A DNA stretch of 64,000 bases from Marsupella aquatica (lineage: Eukaryota > Marchantiophyta): positions 12,152,001-12,216,000 of the forward strand of contig OZ316893.1 in NCBI GenBank assembly GCA_973895155.1, written 5' to 3'. The first letter of the stretch is position 1, and the number at the start of each line of letters is the position of its first letter. Shown here one piece after another: positions 36,271 to 47,846 of this stretch. The notes under the pieces were generated by a model that was not told the DNA's origin, ran no database searches, and saw only the letters and a program-made list of their open reading frames with translations. A program made the position numbers and the translations under genes.

Positions 36271-39200
36271 TGAATGAGATTCGAAGTGTTCGCCTATCTT
36301 CACCGTTTTGCAAAAGGTTTTCGGCTAGCCTGTGGGAGACTACCATGTCAAAGGTTGTCACATCTTTATCGTGGGCTGTAGATTTGATGGGGAGTAGTAT
36401 TGGCAACCCTCTGTTTGAGCAATTCTGTAAACTGTTCTTTCATAGTTGTGATATTTCAGTCTGATTCTACTTGTTCATTGCGAGCATTGATTATACAGTC
36501 AGCTCCTCTCGGTGGAACTGTGCACTTTGAAGGAACTATGTGCATGCCTCTTCTAGCCTAGGGTTTTTGGTGACCTTCTGCAGGACTCGGGAAACAATTC
36601 GCCTGCACTCATTATTTAATTCTTGCCTGGAACTTCATTGCAATCCATTGAATAGCTCACCATTTGCAATCAGATTTAATCACATTTCCAACTGAGTGGA
36701 TCGTGATAATTTGAATTCCAGCAGGGATACGGTCGAGAACAAAATGTTTGTCCACCCTCGTCTGCTTCACACACATTGATCTTCGCCACCTGATTCGTAG
36801 TTCTACGTGATATCTGTGGATAGATTTTCATTCAATCCATTTAAAGAGCAATACTCTCATTCCAATCAGAAGAATCTTAAGATGTGTACTCCTCTCTTCA
36901 AACGTCCTTTAGAAGCACGCATCTGATATGAACCTGCAAATCTAGTGACGGTAAAGAAGGAACAAGGTATATGGTTCTCTCTCTCCGCAAAAGTGACTTT
37001 TTGGAGGTGGAGGATCAGATCCAGGGCATGGTGTGGATGCTTGAAGAGCATCTCTAACCCTTACTGTAAATGGGTGTTGACAGAACCCAGTAACTAAAAT
37101 GCAAAAAGTTATATCCAACCCATTCACGTTGACTCTATCTGATTTTCAGGGACTGGGTCTTTTGGGGGGGACTGGGTCTTTTGGGGGGCACTGGGTTTGT
37201 ACGTGGAAGATAATTTGCAGTTTTGACTTTCGGTTAAAGATTATAACCTACTGTGGTTATAATCTGAACTGAATGGCGCAAACTGGCAAAACCAGTACCT
37301 ATCCTAGTCACCTGCTAGTGGTCTCCTCTTCTGGCCACCAATGGCCGACCATCTGGAATTGCACAAAGGCAGTAGAAATCCAGTTTTGGAGGCGAGCGAC
37401 CTCGTGACAAAGGGTTGCCCAAGAGACTCTGAAAACTCATACTCAATTTGGGGACATTAGTAATTGGTTTTGCCTTGCTAGCACCCTTCCTTGCCTGCAA
37501 GCATTCCTGCTTTCATCTTACAAACCCCTACTACACGGCATAGCTCCCTCTGGAACATGAGAACCCCTAAACATTAGGCACAGAGTAGAGAAACAACATC
37601 ACTAGCCATAAGAAATTAAGGCCTAATCACTTCAAGCAGCAAGAAAAATAGAGTAGCAGCAGATCATTTCCCTCAAGTTTCACTCATACTGTACTCATCC
37701 TTCCTTTGCAACATCAATCATCAAGACTCTTTATGGCCAACGAGGTCAATTGTCAGAAAGGGATTGTCAACCTCAAAGTATGATGGATCTTAACTTAGTA
37801 GTAATGGTATGGACAGAAAAAATTATGGACTACAAAATTCATGATCCATAACTTTTTGCCATAAAGATTGGTCTATGTCATGACCAACCATAAGTTGATG
37901 GAGAGGCTAGTGAAGTCAAAAACTAAATAAACTTTTATGCAACCCTGTTTTGTCTATGGCCAATGACAAAACCTCATAGTTTATGGCCAATAAACTCTTA
38001 TGGCTGTGAATTTTTGGACGTCTGATACATGCAGGGCACCTTCATAAGTAGCTTGTAAGGGTTTTGTCCTGGCCGCAAAACCATTTATGTCCCCAATCTC
38101 ACTTACAGCCCTACCTTGACAGACGCTACTAGGGGGTCTCAATCTTCTTTGTCTTGCCTCCAGTTGTAGTCAAGGGTTTTGTCCCAAAAGAAAAGGTTAG
38201 GTGGACACTAAAATGCTTGTCCGCACACTCCTGACCGTAGACCATAACTGCTACTTTGGGGACAAATTTTTGTTCGCGGACCTGAAGGTTTGAGACACTA
38301 TTATTAACCCCCCACCCCCAAACACCCCTCCAGCCCAAGGGCTACCCTACACATCAGCCAAAGAGTACATCAACAACATCATTAGAGAGAGAAAAACACT
38401 TGATGGGAAAGAAAAAAAACTTACAAGGCCCCATGGTTTGCAAGAGACTCCCTGGGCCCCCAGGTCCTGTAGCCCTTGCATATCCCCTGCAACCTCACTC
38501 TCTCTAGCCCTAGCTTGCAATGCTCCATGGTTAACCAGCCTGCACCAAGCAACCCTAGACAGTGTCCCTAACAAGTTATTTGTTAAGCTGTTTCTTTTTG
38601 TCCGAGTGGCAAATCTCACCTGGTGTTTCGGAAGATTCTGAAAATATTTCTTATGTATATATCTTAGTTTAATTTCTGAACACTATTTCTCCCTAGATAT
38701 AGAGAAACGGTCAGATTCTGCCAAATAGAGTATGTGGCTAGATGGGAAAGTAGCGAATAAACTTGCTAATTCCCTCCAAAGGTGGCTAACACTGTCTAGT
38801 GGGTGCAATATGGCAAATTTTTGCCCTTAAAAATACACTACCTTCCCTTCCCTTCCCTTCTTCTGGGCACCACATTGCACCATGTACCTTGGCATTGTAG
38901 GGGCTTCCTTGTGTCCTGCAGAAAAAGGGCAAGAGGCAAACAGGAAATTTTGGGGTTGCACTATGTCACACCATTCTAGGTAGTGTTAGAGTGTATCGTA
39001 CTATCTAGATCTGTATGTTTGGTATGTGTGCTATATGAGCCGATAAGGTTCCGTCAGGTTTGTATGAGAGGGTACTTCTCACTTGTGAGGCATTGAAAGG
39101 TCATCTTTCAATGTTGAGCCTTGGAGAGAGAGGAGCTTGAGTGTGGCTATGGTGATTGTGAGCTCTGCTTGTGTAACGTGGATTCCTTGAGTAGTGCAAG

Positions 39201-39540
39201 GTGCGTTGGCTTGACATACATGTGTGATCAGATCGGTGCGGGATCAATGGGGTATTGTTGACCGGGATCATTGTGCCGATTCTATTGAGATTACATTGAA
39301 GATCAGGAGCTTCAAACTCTGTTGTGCGGACAGAAGCTCAGTCTGAGTTTGTCGTTGACGATTTGCGGTAGATCGAATTGATTGGAGCTGTTGTTTTGAT
39401 CCATGGTACCTTGGATCGTGGAGTGGATCGTCGGTATTGTGATCCGCTATAGTCGGTGTTGAGAAGTTTGTCTGTGATTTTTGCTGCCATTTGACGGACA
39501 GTATGCTGTTGTTCGCATTTTTGTGAAGTAGATCGAGCCT
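36271..39540. other. Gene-free region
   Basis: No supported gene. It holds GAGCATCTCTAACCC near 37047 (a possible Harbinger-type end), a short ACTGGGTCTTTTGGGGGG duplication at 37150-37185, one MITE-like copy (38640-38838), a (TTCCC)n tract near 38850, and from about 38985 a TGTTAGAGTG start that could be an LTR edge. No partner was found for it. Confidence 0.4.
38640..38838 (+). repeat. MITE-like element, copy 2 of 3
   Basis: It shares GGTCAGATTnT, GGCTAGATGGGAAA-like and the GGCAAATTTTTGCC plus AAAAATACAC right end with 26660-26915. Left end uncertain. Confidence 0.5.
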
Positions 39541-39549
39541 GTTGAGGTG

Positions 39550-39790
39550 CGGATGTTGGTAGATCGGGCTTGCATCGTCGTCTTATGCAATTCTGTTGGG
39601 CCGATCTGCTGTTTTTGCAAGGGAAACACCGGATGTTGGTAGATTGGGCCTGCATCATCATCATATGCAGATCTGCTGTTTTCGCGAGGGAAACAGCCAC
39701 GGATGTTGGTAGATCGGGCCTGCATCGTCATCGTATGCAGATCTGCTGTTTTTGCAAGGGAAACAACCGTGGATGTTGCTGAATTGCGCA
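39550..39790 (+). repeat. Tandem repeat, 70-81 bp, three full units
   Basis: Units start GGATGTTGGTAGATnGGGCn at 39550, 39631 and 39701 and contain GATCTGCTGTTTTnGCnAGG then GAAACA; a partial fourth starts at 39771. Long frames on both strands are produced by the array. Confidence 0.85.
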
Positions 39791-41005
39791 ACGACACTGC
39801 CTGTGTAGCATTTTGCAGAACTTGCATGTCAACCTCTACGTTTTGTTGAAGAAACAGAACTTCAAATGTTGTTGTTTTGGTAGCGGATGCGGGCTGCTGC
39901 TGATCAGAGCGCGGAGGCACTATCGCCTGCGTGTTTGCGAAGGGAAATGACTTGGGAATGTTGCCCATTTTGCGAGGGCTGGATCGCGGATTCGCTACGA
40001 CTGGGCTGTGCGCCAACGCGCTGCATTTCTGTGAAGGAAACTAGAGGCCGAAGTATGGATGTTGCCGAATCTGGAAGTTGGGTCCGGCGTAGCGAAGCGT
40101 TGCGAGCGTGAAGGGCTCACTCCTTGGCTCATCTCGGTGTTTAGAGGTTTCGAGGCAACTCGTGGTTACTCGGGACATGAGGGCGAAGCAGGCAGGCCAG
40201 CAGCTGGTACGTGAGGAGTAGTTGCAAGCTGCTGATTTGGAGCGGCCATTTTGGTGCATAACTACAAGTGAGAGGTCACCCATCCCAAAGCTATTCCTTC
40301 CCCACGCGCTTAACTATGTGGTTCTTAAGTGCTCTTGTGTACACACACTCTTTTCCACTTTGATGTTAATGGAATGAGCACCTAGGCATTTTATACACAT
40401 TCTAGTTTGTTTAGATTGCCATTTTGGGCCAAATCATAAGCTCTCTGGAGGTTTTTGATGCTTCTGAATCCATCAAGATGCATGGATTAAACCAATTGTG
40501 CATGGATCCTTAGCTACGACATTGAACATTGAGAGGCCTATTATGAAGGTCCTACATTGAACATTATGAACATTGTTTGATTGATGTATGATCACTATTG
40601 ATGTGGAGAGTTATTGTGGATCTCTTCTTGTTGATTGGATCCTCTCCACATATGCTTCTTGTTTATGCGCCATGTTAGTTTGGCGTGGGCGCTTGATTCT
40701 ATAGGAGTGATCCGGGTTTGCAACCGGACATTCTAGTTGTGCTACGTATTTCTCTCCTGATGATGTTGGAGTGATGCCCAACATATCATGGTGAGTGCTT
40801 GTGTTACTGACAGGGACAGATTGCCCTTAGGGTTAACATATAGATTAGGTTAGGTTGGTCACCACGGATTCTTCTGACGCTGCTGGGTTACCCGTTGGAC
40901 GACGGACCGGTTTCACTCAGAGTGGGGCGCAGTTTCGACCAGTGACATTGGTAGCAGTCAACAGTCAGCAGCACAGCTTCAGATAGTGATTCTGACGAGG
41001 ACTCT
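39791..41005. other. Upstream flank / presumed 5' region of the gypsy element
   Basis: It should include the 5' LTR, but no copy of the 3' LTR start (TGTGGGTTTTGGACATG) was found. A possible degenerate primer-binding site, TTGGTAGCAG, lies near 40949. No gene supported. Confidence 0.4.
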
Positions 41006-43025
41006 ATGAGCAATTCTCCTCGTCATCAGGTGATTGCACCTTTGTTGTGGGATATGGAAGAGATGTACGGGGCTACGAAGGGCCCACAACGATACTCTGG
41101 TGCAATTGGCACGATTGATCTGGATGACTTCATCCAGGAGTTTGATACGTGGTGCGATATGTAGACATTGCATAACGCCACGTTGTTAACCCCTTTCATG
41201 GCATGGAAGGGATTATTTTAGCATTTGGAGGGGCCACCCATGGATGACTACCATGAGTTTTGGAAGGCTCATTTGGTTGAGATTGAGGCATGGAGGCAGC
41301 ATTGGTCGCCTAATTATGTGTCCATCACCTATGGCACTAGTGCGGCTGCCCAACCCATTGCCACAGCTGCTGCTTCTTCTAGCAGCACTAGCCAGAGTGG
41401 CACACCATCCACCAGCAGCACTCCAGCAGCATCCACCGCTACTTCTGCCGGTGTGATTGTGATAGGGATTGGAGCTGCACCAACATTTAACCCTATGGTG
41501 GAATTCTTTGAGGTACTGAAGCAGAATTATCAGGGTGTGAGAACTGATAAGTTGAAGGGTCTCCAGGAGTTCCAGCGCAAGACTGGAGAGAGTCTACGTG
41601 AGGCATACACTCGTATGCGCAGATTGATCACTGACACCAAGGGCGTGACAGAGGCTCAGGCAGTCCAGTTTTGGTATGCAATTCTAGACAGAGAATTGCG
41701 ATGCAGAGTGAGAGATGTCACTCTACTTAGGGATGCAGATCCCACATTAACAGTTGTTTTTACCCTTTCTGAGCGTATTGAGCTCAATATGGTGAATGAG
41801 AAAGGTGGTGACTTTTGGATTTGCCAAGGAAGCACCAAAGGCTGCATCTATATCCACACCACAACCTACTACACGGAAGTGCCAGAGGGAGAAGCCTACT
41901 GCACGAGAGTCTACCAGCTAGAGACCTGTGCCCTCTTATGCTGGACAGCAGTCAGGATGTTGGACCTGTGGTGGGGATCATGCATAGGGATATTTCCCAG
42001 ATCATAGAGGATTAGGGGGAGCATCAGCGCCTGATTAGCGATAGTGTGATCACTGTGGAGCTCCTGGACACACCAATGATAGGTGTTTTTCACTCCATCC
42101 TGAGTTACAGAGAGGAGGAGGATCCCGTACACATGATCAGGGAAGAGGAGGTAGAGGTGGTGGACGTGGTCGTGGCATGCCACATGCAGGAAGACAAGGA
42201 GGTGACGCTGCCCCTACTATAACCATAGATCCAAATGATGCTAAGATTGCTCAATTGGAGCAACAACTAGTTGCCATGGCTAGTTCCCAGGTAAGACCTA
42301 CTTCTGGTGATGGGGCATCTACATCCTATGGACCTTCCACATCCCATGGTCCTTCCACATCTTATGGAGCTGATGGAGACCTTGCCACCATGGGATTCAT
42401 GTGTGGCACTACACATATTGATGCATTAGCAGCTTTGACACGTGGAGCAGCCAAAGCTCTTGAGCCCCGAGGAGCAGTAGTGAAGTTAGATCCACAGAGG
42501 GGGGATGCACGTCGGCAGACAAAGCTTCCTCAGTCTTTTACATTGTCAGAGACAGTTCAGACTGCCTCTATGAACCCGGTTCGGACAAACCCTGGCGTGG
42601 GTAAGTTGGCAGAATCAGGTAGTGATGCAACAGGGATGATAGGTACCTTGATGGGGGCGGCTACTGCCATGGTACGCACCCCATTATTTTCAGCGACAGA
42701 CATGCTGAACTTGGGAGTTGGTCCTGCAGAAGTGTTCAGATTGGCAGCTACACTCTGTGAGCACACTCCAGTGGTTGCTTCCCATGCAGAAGTAACTTGC
42801 AGAGTTGAAGCAGTGAAGACCATGCCACCTACTGCTACTAGTGAGACATGGCATGCAGCAGCAGCGAGGTTGGTGGATTTACCAGCACGCCCTGCATTTG
42901 AGAGGACTAGGTTTAAACCTAGTGTTGTATCATTGGATAATCGGAGTGGTATCTTCCAATTAGTTGGGCCTTCTAGAGCAGTATACCAGCCCGGGATACC
43001 AGCCAGAGAAGGTGTTATTGGATAG
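41006..43025 (+). pseudogene. gypsy gag
   Basis: Starting at Met 41006, the frame reads through two TAG stops, both where Gln is likely, into the retrotransposon-gag core (LQEFQRKTGESLREAYTRMR). A Ser/Thr/Ala-rich linker lies before the core. A frameshift near 41810 moves the sequence to the third frame. There a knuckle-like CWTCGGDHA is followed by a stop and a lost Cys, then an intact knuckle, CDHCGAPGHTNDRC, at 42045-42086. An RGG-type arm (RGGGRGRG) and a coiled coil (IAQLEQQLVAMAS) follow. Gag would package element RNA. The long tail to 43025 has no family resemblance. Confidence 0.85.
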
Positions 43026-43353
43026 TGGTGCTCAGCCCTTGATGTTGGGTAAGTCTGCCATACGTGGATTGGGATTGTGTCCAGAGGATTTGGAGGATTG
43101 TCCCTTTCTCATTCATACTTCATTGGGGGGACCTACACCTACACAGCACATTACCAGGAGACCTCTTGATTTGAGGATTCAGGAAGGTCATACCACAGAT
43201 AGCTCACAAATACAGGCGCGAACTATTTTGACTAAGACAGAGTCATATGATGTGTTGGTGGGATGTACAGTGCTCTACCCCATGGGATTTATTCTTGATT
43301 TTTGTGAGGAATCAGTGTCATATAGACCTGATTGGCAGTCAGGAGATGCTTGA
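42980..43353 (+). pseudogene. gypsy aspartic protease
   Basis: The retropepsin active-site motif VLLDSGAQPLMLG lies at about 43010-43048, with the catalytic Asp codon at 43019. A C-terminal YDVLVGCTVLYPMGFILD matches the second half of retroviral-type proteases. It is one frame off from gag, either a lesion or the original gag-pro shift. The TGA at 43351 ends this segment, and homology-free linker continues in frame. Confidence 0.8.
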
Positions 43354-43700
43354 TTGAGCAAATTGCCAGTGAGATTTAGTGGACCTATGGGAGGCCCTAA
43401 ATCCACACCATTGTCTTTGGCAGCATTCAGTGGTGTAATTATTGGACCTGATGATTTGATTGAGGATAATGCGCATGCAGTAGATGTTCTACCATTGGAG
43501 GAGTCTCATGAGGAGCACATCATGCGGGGATTACCTATTGGCAGTGTTGTGCCACCAGTGTGGGGCACTGCACAGGCAGTAGCATGATTGGTACATAATG
43601 CATGGTGTCATGCTTTTGCACCACAGTCAGGAGCAGAGCAGTCTCTTGTAGATGGACCGGTGACTTTTTCACCATTAGATACCTCTCCTATTGCTTGGCA
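43354..43700 (+). other. Linker between protease and methyltransferase
   Basis: In-frame with the protease, and interrupted by a TGA at 43585. The translated sequence is rich in Gly, Pro and acidic residues (PLEESHEEHIMRG) and has no recognisable domain. It ends shortly before the methyltransferase SAM-binding motif. Confidence 0.6.
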
Positions 43701-44700
43701 GTATCCACCAGAGGGTATTTGTTTGTTGGATCTTTTTGGTGGGATTAGCACTGGATTGGCTGTTGTTCTTCAGGCAGGAATTCCTGTGCGTTGTTATTTG
43801 TATGTGGAGACAGATGAGACAGCACGGAGGGTCTCATTGTGACATATGGCTATGTTGGTGGATAGATATCCACAGTTGCTGCTAGTGGATGTTGTTCATG
43901 GTTATCAACATGCACTACCTGCTGATATTTCATTGCTGGGGGTGGATCATCTGCATCGTGTTGGCCCCATTGATTTGGTGATTGCTGGTTGGCCATGTCA
44001 GGGCCAATCTAGAGCTGGCGTTGGGCATGGACTTATGATCCACGCTCTGCATTGTTTTGGGAGATGTTACAGGTGCTGTGTCATCTCCAGCTACATCAGA
44101 CACAGTCTCCAGCATATATTTTGGAGAATGTGCCATTGTTAGGTGATGATTGTAGTTGGATTGTTGCCAGTGTTCACCAGGTGAGGTCTTGGATTGGACC
44201 TGCTGTGTTATTGGATGCTGCATGTGTGGGTTCTCGTGCACATTGTCCACCGTTGTGGTGGACTAATTTGATCCCATGTGAGGTGCTAAAGCACATATTT
44301 GACAACATTCCATGCTCACCAGCCTTAGTGGTGGATGATATTTTGGACCCAGGGTGTCATGCACAGGGTGTGACCCACTCTGATTGCCATCCATTGGCAA
44401 TGGTCAATGCAGTTGGGCGCCCATGTTGTGCATTACCCACTCTTGTAAGGCACTCTGCTTCATATGCATTCAGAGCAGGTGGCCCTGGACTTGTGTGGGA
44501 CATAGCTCTCCAGTAGTTAGTGGAACCTACTACTGATGAGAGAGAGCGTGCTATGGGATTTTTGACTGGCACCACTGCAGTTGCCTCTCTGTCAGAGGGT
44601 TTGCGGCGCCAGGTTCTTGGTCAAGCAATGGATCTGAATTATTTGACTTGGATTATCAGCTTGGGAGTAGCTGAACAGTTGCGGATGTGCTCTGCTGGAA
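43700..44700 (+). pseudogene. C5 cytosine DNA methyltransferase domain inside gypsy pol
   Basis: Motif I (SAM-binding) ICLLDLFGGISTGL is at about 43717-43758. A YVETDE segment (motif II-like) follows, then DLVIAGWPCQGQSRAG (motif IV) with the catalytic Cys codon at 43996-43998. After a one-base shift near 44025 come DPRSALFWEMLQVL, then YILENVPLL (motif VI, Glu-Asn-Val at 44124-44132), SRAHCPPLWWTNL (motif VIII-like, about 44229-44270), ERERAMGF (motif IX-like) and LRRQVLGQAMDLNYLTWI (motif X-like, about 44602-44655). A target-recognition region lies at about 44290-44510. Order and spacing fit a complete C5-MTase catalytic domain. The FWE and AHxPxLWW features resemble the DNMT3/DRM group more than DNMT1/CMT; this placement is inferred. 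Stops at 43840 (TGA) and 44514 (TAG) and the frameshift inactivate this copy. Confidence 0.87.
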
Positions 44701-44990
44701 TTACTGATTGTCCCTTGGTGAGCTTGTGGTCCACTGAGACAGTATTGACCATAGCTGGGGGCGAGCAGACAGTCCATGGACCTATGGCAGGATTGGCCAA
44801 GGCTGGCAGATTGTTGAGCAGGAAGGGATTGCTCAATCTACTACTAAATAGCAATCATCGGCTATCTCTTCTACCCTACAAAGAGATATTAGGGATTTGG
44901 TGGAGAGTTGGGAACCACAGCTTGGCCCTAAGTTGACAGGGGAGGAGAGACGTTGCATGCATTGATTCCTGAAGAGTTACTGGAATTGTT
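44700..44990 (+). other. Linker between methyltransferase and reverse transcriptase
   Basis: In one frame to about 44800, then continued in another frame with a coiled-coil-like stretch (LQRDIRDLVESWEPQLG) that leads into reverse transcriptase. It contains at least one further TAG where Gln would fit, near 44847. Confidence 0.55.
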
Positions 44991-45874
44991 TTGCATTTAG
45001 CATGAAGGATTTGGGGACATTAAAGGGTCCTGGTATTCAGATTGAATTGGCTAGTGATGCGCCAATCTTTCGTAGGCCATACCATTACAGTGACATGGAG
45101 AGAGCTCAGATTCAAAGTAGAACTCAAGATTTGTTGGAGGCTGGATTGGCAAAGATTTCATATGGGGAGTATGCATGTGCCACAATGATGCCAGCCAAGA
45201 AAGATGTGCATGGCAATTACATAGATAGGCGCATGTGTGATGATTACAGACCCATTAATTGCCAAACAAAATCTGATAGATATGCCATGCCCACACCTGA
45301 GGAGATCTTTGATGCTGTGGGGCATGCAAAGGTTTTCAATTCATTGGATCTGAGGGCAGGGTACCATCAGCTTCCAACTAGGCATGCTGACAGGTCCAAG
45401 ACAGCATTCTGGGGGATTGATTCTTATGGCAAAGATCGTTTGTATCAGTGGTTATTCTTACCATTTGGGTTGAAGAATGCACCAACTGAGTTCCAGAGAG
45501 TCATGGATCGAATCCTTGTAGGTTTGGATTTTGTCAGATGTTATATTGATGATATTTTGGTCTATTCTTCTACTATGGAAGAACATCAGTAGCACTTGCA
45601 GATTGTGTTGGAGAGATTGAGAGCACATGGGTTGAAGCTCCATCCTAGCAAGTGTAAGTTCTTCCAAGACCAGATTGAATATTTTGGCCACACTATATAC
45701 CCAGGGGGATTGGGTGTACAACAGACTAAAGTGGAGGCCATTACACAAATTCCTTGTCCTACTGATGTGAGTAGAGTTCGTGCATTCTTGGGATTGGCGA
45801 GCTACTACAGGAGGTATGTTAAAGGATTTAGCCAGTTTGCTAAACCTTTGACCATACTCACTAAGTTGGATTAG
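44990..45874 (+). pseudogene. gypsy reverse transcriptase
   Basis: It begins with FSMKDLGTLKG, continues through DYRPIN, LDLRAGYHQL and FLPFGLKNAPTEFQRVMD, and has the catalytic YIDDILVYS at about 45541-45567. After a TAG at 45590 comes the connection segment (KLHPSKCKFF, FLGLASYYRRYVKGFS). Every fingers/palm block expected in Ty3/gypsy RT is visible. The TAG stops at 45590 and 45872 sit at Gln-like positions. Confidence 0.93.
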
Positions 45875-46380
45875 GAATGGATTTGGGGTGATGACCAGGA
45901 GCATGCCTTTCAGGAGTTGAAGCAAAGGTTGGCATCATCCCCTATTTTGAGAAGACCCATTTCATGTAGACCATTTTAGCTACACACTGATTGGAGTGGA
46001 GTAGGTCTTGGAGCAGTGCTGACTCAGAAGGATGATGAGGGGAATGAGTTTGTTGTGGCTTATGCCAGTAGATCAAACAATTTAGCAGAGGCTAAGTATA
46101 GCTCTTATGAGGGAGAGTGTTTGGCAGCTGTGTGGGCTGTTGCACACTTTTGTTGCTACTTGTTTGGTAACCCCTTCACCTTGATCATCAGCCTCTTAAG
46201 TGGTTAATGGAGTCTGACAAGCTTACAGGGAAGCTTGCACAATGGGCATTGTTGTTACAGGAGTATGATTTCCAGGTGGTGCATAGGCCTGGAAAAGTGA
46301 ACTTGGATGCAGATGGATTAAGCCGCAATCCATGTATCAGTCAGCAGGATGAGACTGGAGCCAGATGGCATGATGAGTCA
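45875..46380 (+). pseudogene. gypsy RNase H
   Basis: LHTDWSGVGLGAVL carries the first catalytic Asp, YSSYEGECLAAVWA the Glu, and DHQPLKWLM the later acidic residue, followed by LLQEYDFQVVHRPGKVN with the final DADGLSR. A TAG at 45977 and an indel near 46180 interrupt it. Confidence 0.9.
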
Positions 46381-46699
46381 GATAAGGAGATGGTGCCAGG
46401 ATGGCATGCATCTGCCTTTCTTTGTTGGGTGCCAGAATATAGTGGATCTGTGGACTCTACCTCATTGGATGGAGTGGATGATGAGTCTTCAGATGTGGAT
46501 GTTGGTGAGGTAACTTATGGACAGCAAAATATTCACAATGATGTGAGAGTGTTGGAATATCTGCGCAGTGGTTCTATTGTTGGCAGTGTTGATGCCAAAG
46601 AACGTGACAGGGTTCTACAAAGAGCCAAGAGGTTTCGATGGGAGGGAAACCATCTTTTGAGAGTACTGCATGATGGTAGGGTGTTGGTGGTACCAAAAC

Positions 46700-47840
46700 C
46701 ATCACAACGAGTACATTTGGTGCGACATGCACACAAGGAGTTGGGTCACTTTGGTGTGAAGCGCACTTACAGCTTGCTGCAGACACAGTATTGATGGCGT
46801 GGTATGCACACTCATGTCTAGCAGTTGATAGCTAAGTGTGTGGTATGTGATAGAGTGAGAGCATCATTTAATGCTCCCACTCCCTAGTTGCACCCGTTGC
46901 TGATCATGGGTTTGGGATATCGTTGGAGTTTGGATTTTGCTAGTCCATTACTTACCCAACGTCATAATCAGTATGTTTTGGTCATGGTGGAGCACTTCTC
47001 CAAGTGGATTGAGCTAGTGGCGTTGCCAGATAAAGCCAGTGGAGGAGTTGCTGCTACATTTTTGGATCGTGTACTCAGTCATTTTGGAGCACCAGTTGAG
47101 ATGTTGACTGATCAGGGAACTGAGTTCCGTGGAGAGTTTGAGAGTTTTTGTGAACAAGCTTTGATTGATCATTGTACTACCTCTCGTGATCATCCTAAGG
47201 CAGATGGATTAGCTGAGAGAGTTGTGCAATTAGCTGAGAGAGTTGTGCAAACTGTGAAGAGAGGATTGCGTAAGTATGGCTTGCAAGTTGGTCATTTGGG
47301 AGATTGGGATCTCCAGCTACCTTGGTTAGCTATGGGCTACCGTTTCAGTCGGCAAGCATCACTTGCATCCTTCTCACCTTACTTTTTGCTCTATGGTAGA
47401 GAACCAGATTTGCCAGCAGCTATTCGTCGTGATGCTGCACCAGTTGTGAACTTGGATGATCCTGATGTTTGGGTCAAGGTGTGTTTAGAGAGAGCATGGG
47501 TATTTCAGAGAGTGATGCCCATGGCTTTTGACAACCTTGCCATTGCCCAACATCGTGATACTTTGAGGTATGCCACTATTCATGGAGGAGGTTACCGTGC
47601 AAGCATTCGACGATTTCATCTTGGTGTTATGTTTATTTGCAGCAGACAGCACCCACGACACTTGATGTGACCGCAGGCCGGACGATCTTATGTGTGCGTG
47701 AAGTGTTACCTTCTGGTATTCTGATGTTGGAGGGACGCGATGGTATGGTTTGGAAGGATCATGTGCGCAACTGTGCACCATGTCACCTTCCCAACATTGA
47801 TGGTACAGTAGATCCAAGCTTGGCACATGTTCATGCTGGC
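46700..47840 (+). pseudogene. gypsy integrase
   Basis: The HHCC zinc domain (HAHKELGHFG..., then CVVC) is at about 46725-46850 and is interrupted by a TGA at 46792 and TAGs at 46819 and 46885. The DDE core has SLDFASPL (Asp 1), LTDQGTEFRG (Asp 2) and GLAERVVQ (Glu). The Glu segment is duplicated in frame: 21 bp at 47209-47229 is repeated at 47230-47250, giving two LAERVVQ copies. The C-terminal domain continues after a frameshift near 47628 (YLQQTAPTTLDV, then LMLEGRDGMVWKDHVRNC). A chromodomain is not seen; a PHD finger takes that place. Confidence 0.9.
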
Positions 47841-47846
47841 TTGAAA

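Noticed and set aside
38985-39350. Left LTR of the gypsy element starting TGTTAGAGTG
   Set aside because: The sequence does not match the presumed 3' LTR start at 48163, and no closing CA edge with a primer site follows at the right distance.
39447-40016. 189-codon minus-strand open frame
   Set aside because: It runs through the 70-81 bp tandem array and is low-complexity and repetitive; no domain or splice context.
42980-43025. Programmed gag-pro frameshift site
   Set aside because: The frames do change here, but no classical slippery heptamer was seen, and the element has several other indels, so decay is equally likely.
43846-44142. Methyltransferase as a stand-alone host gene
   Set aside because: It has no introns, no promoter and no separate start, and it is continuous with protease upstream and reverse transcriptase downstream in the same orientation, so it belongs to the retroelement polyprotein.
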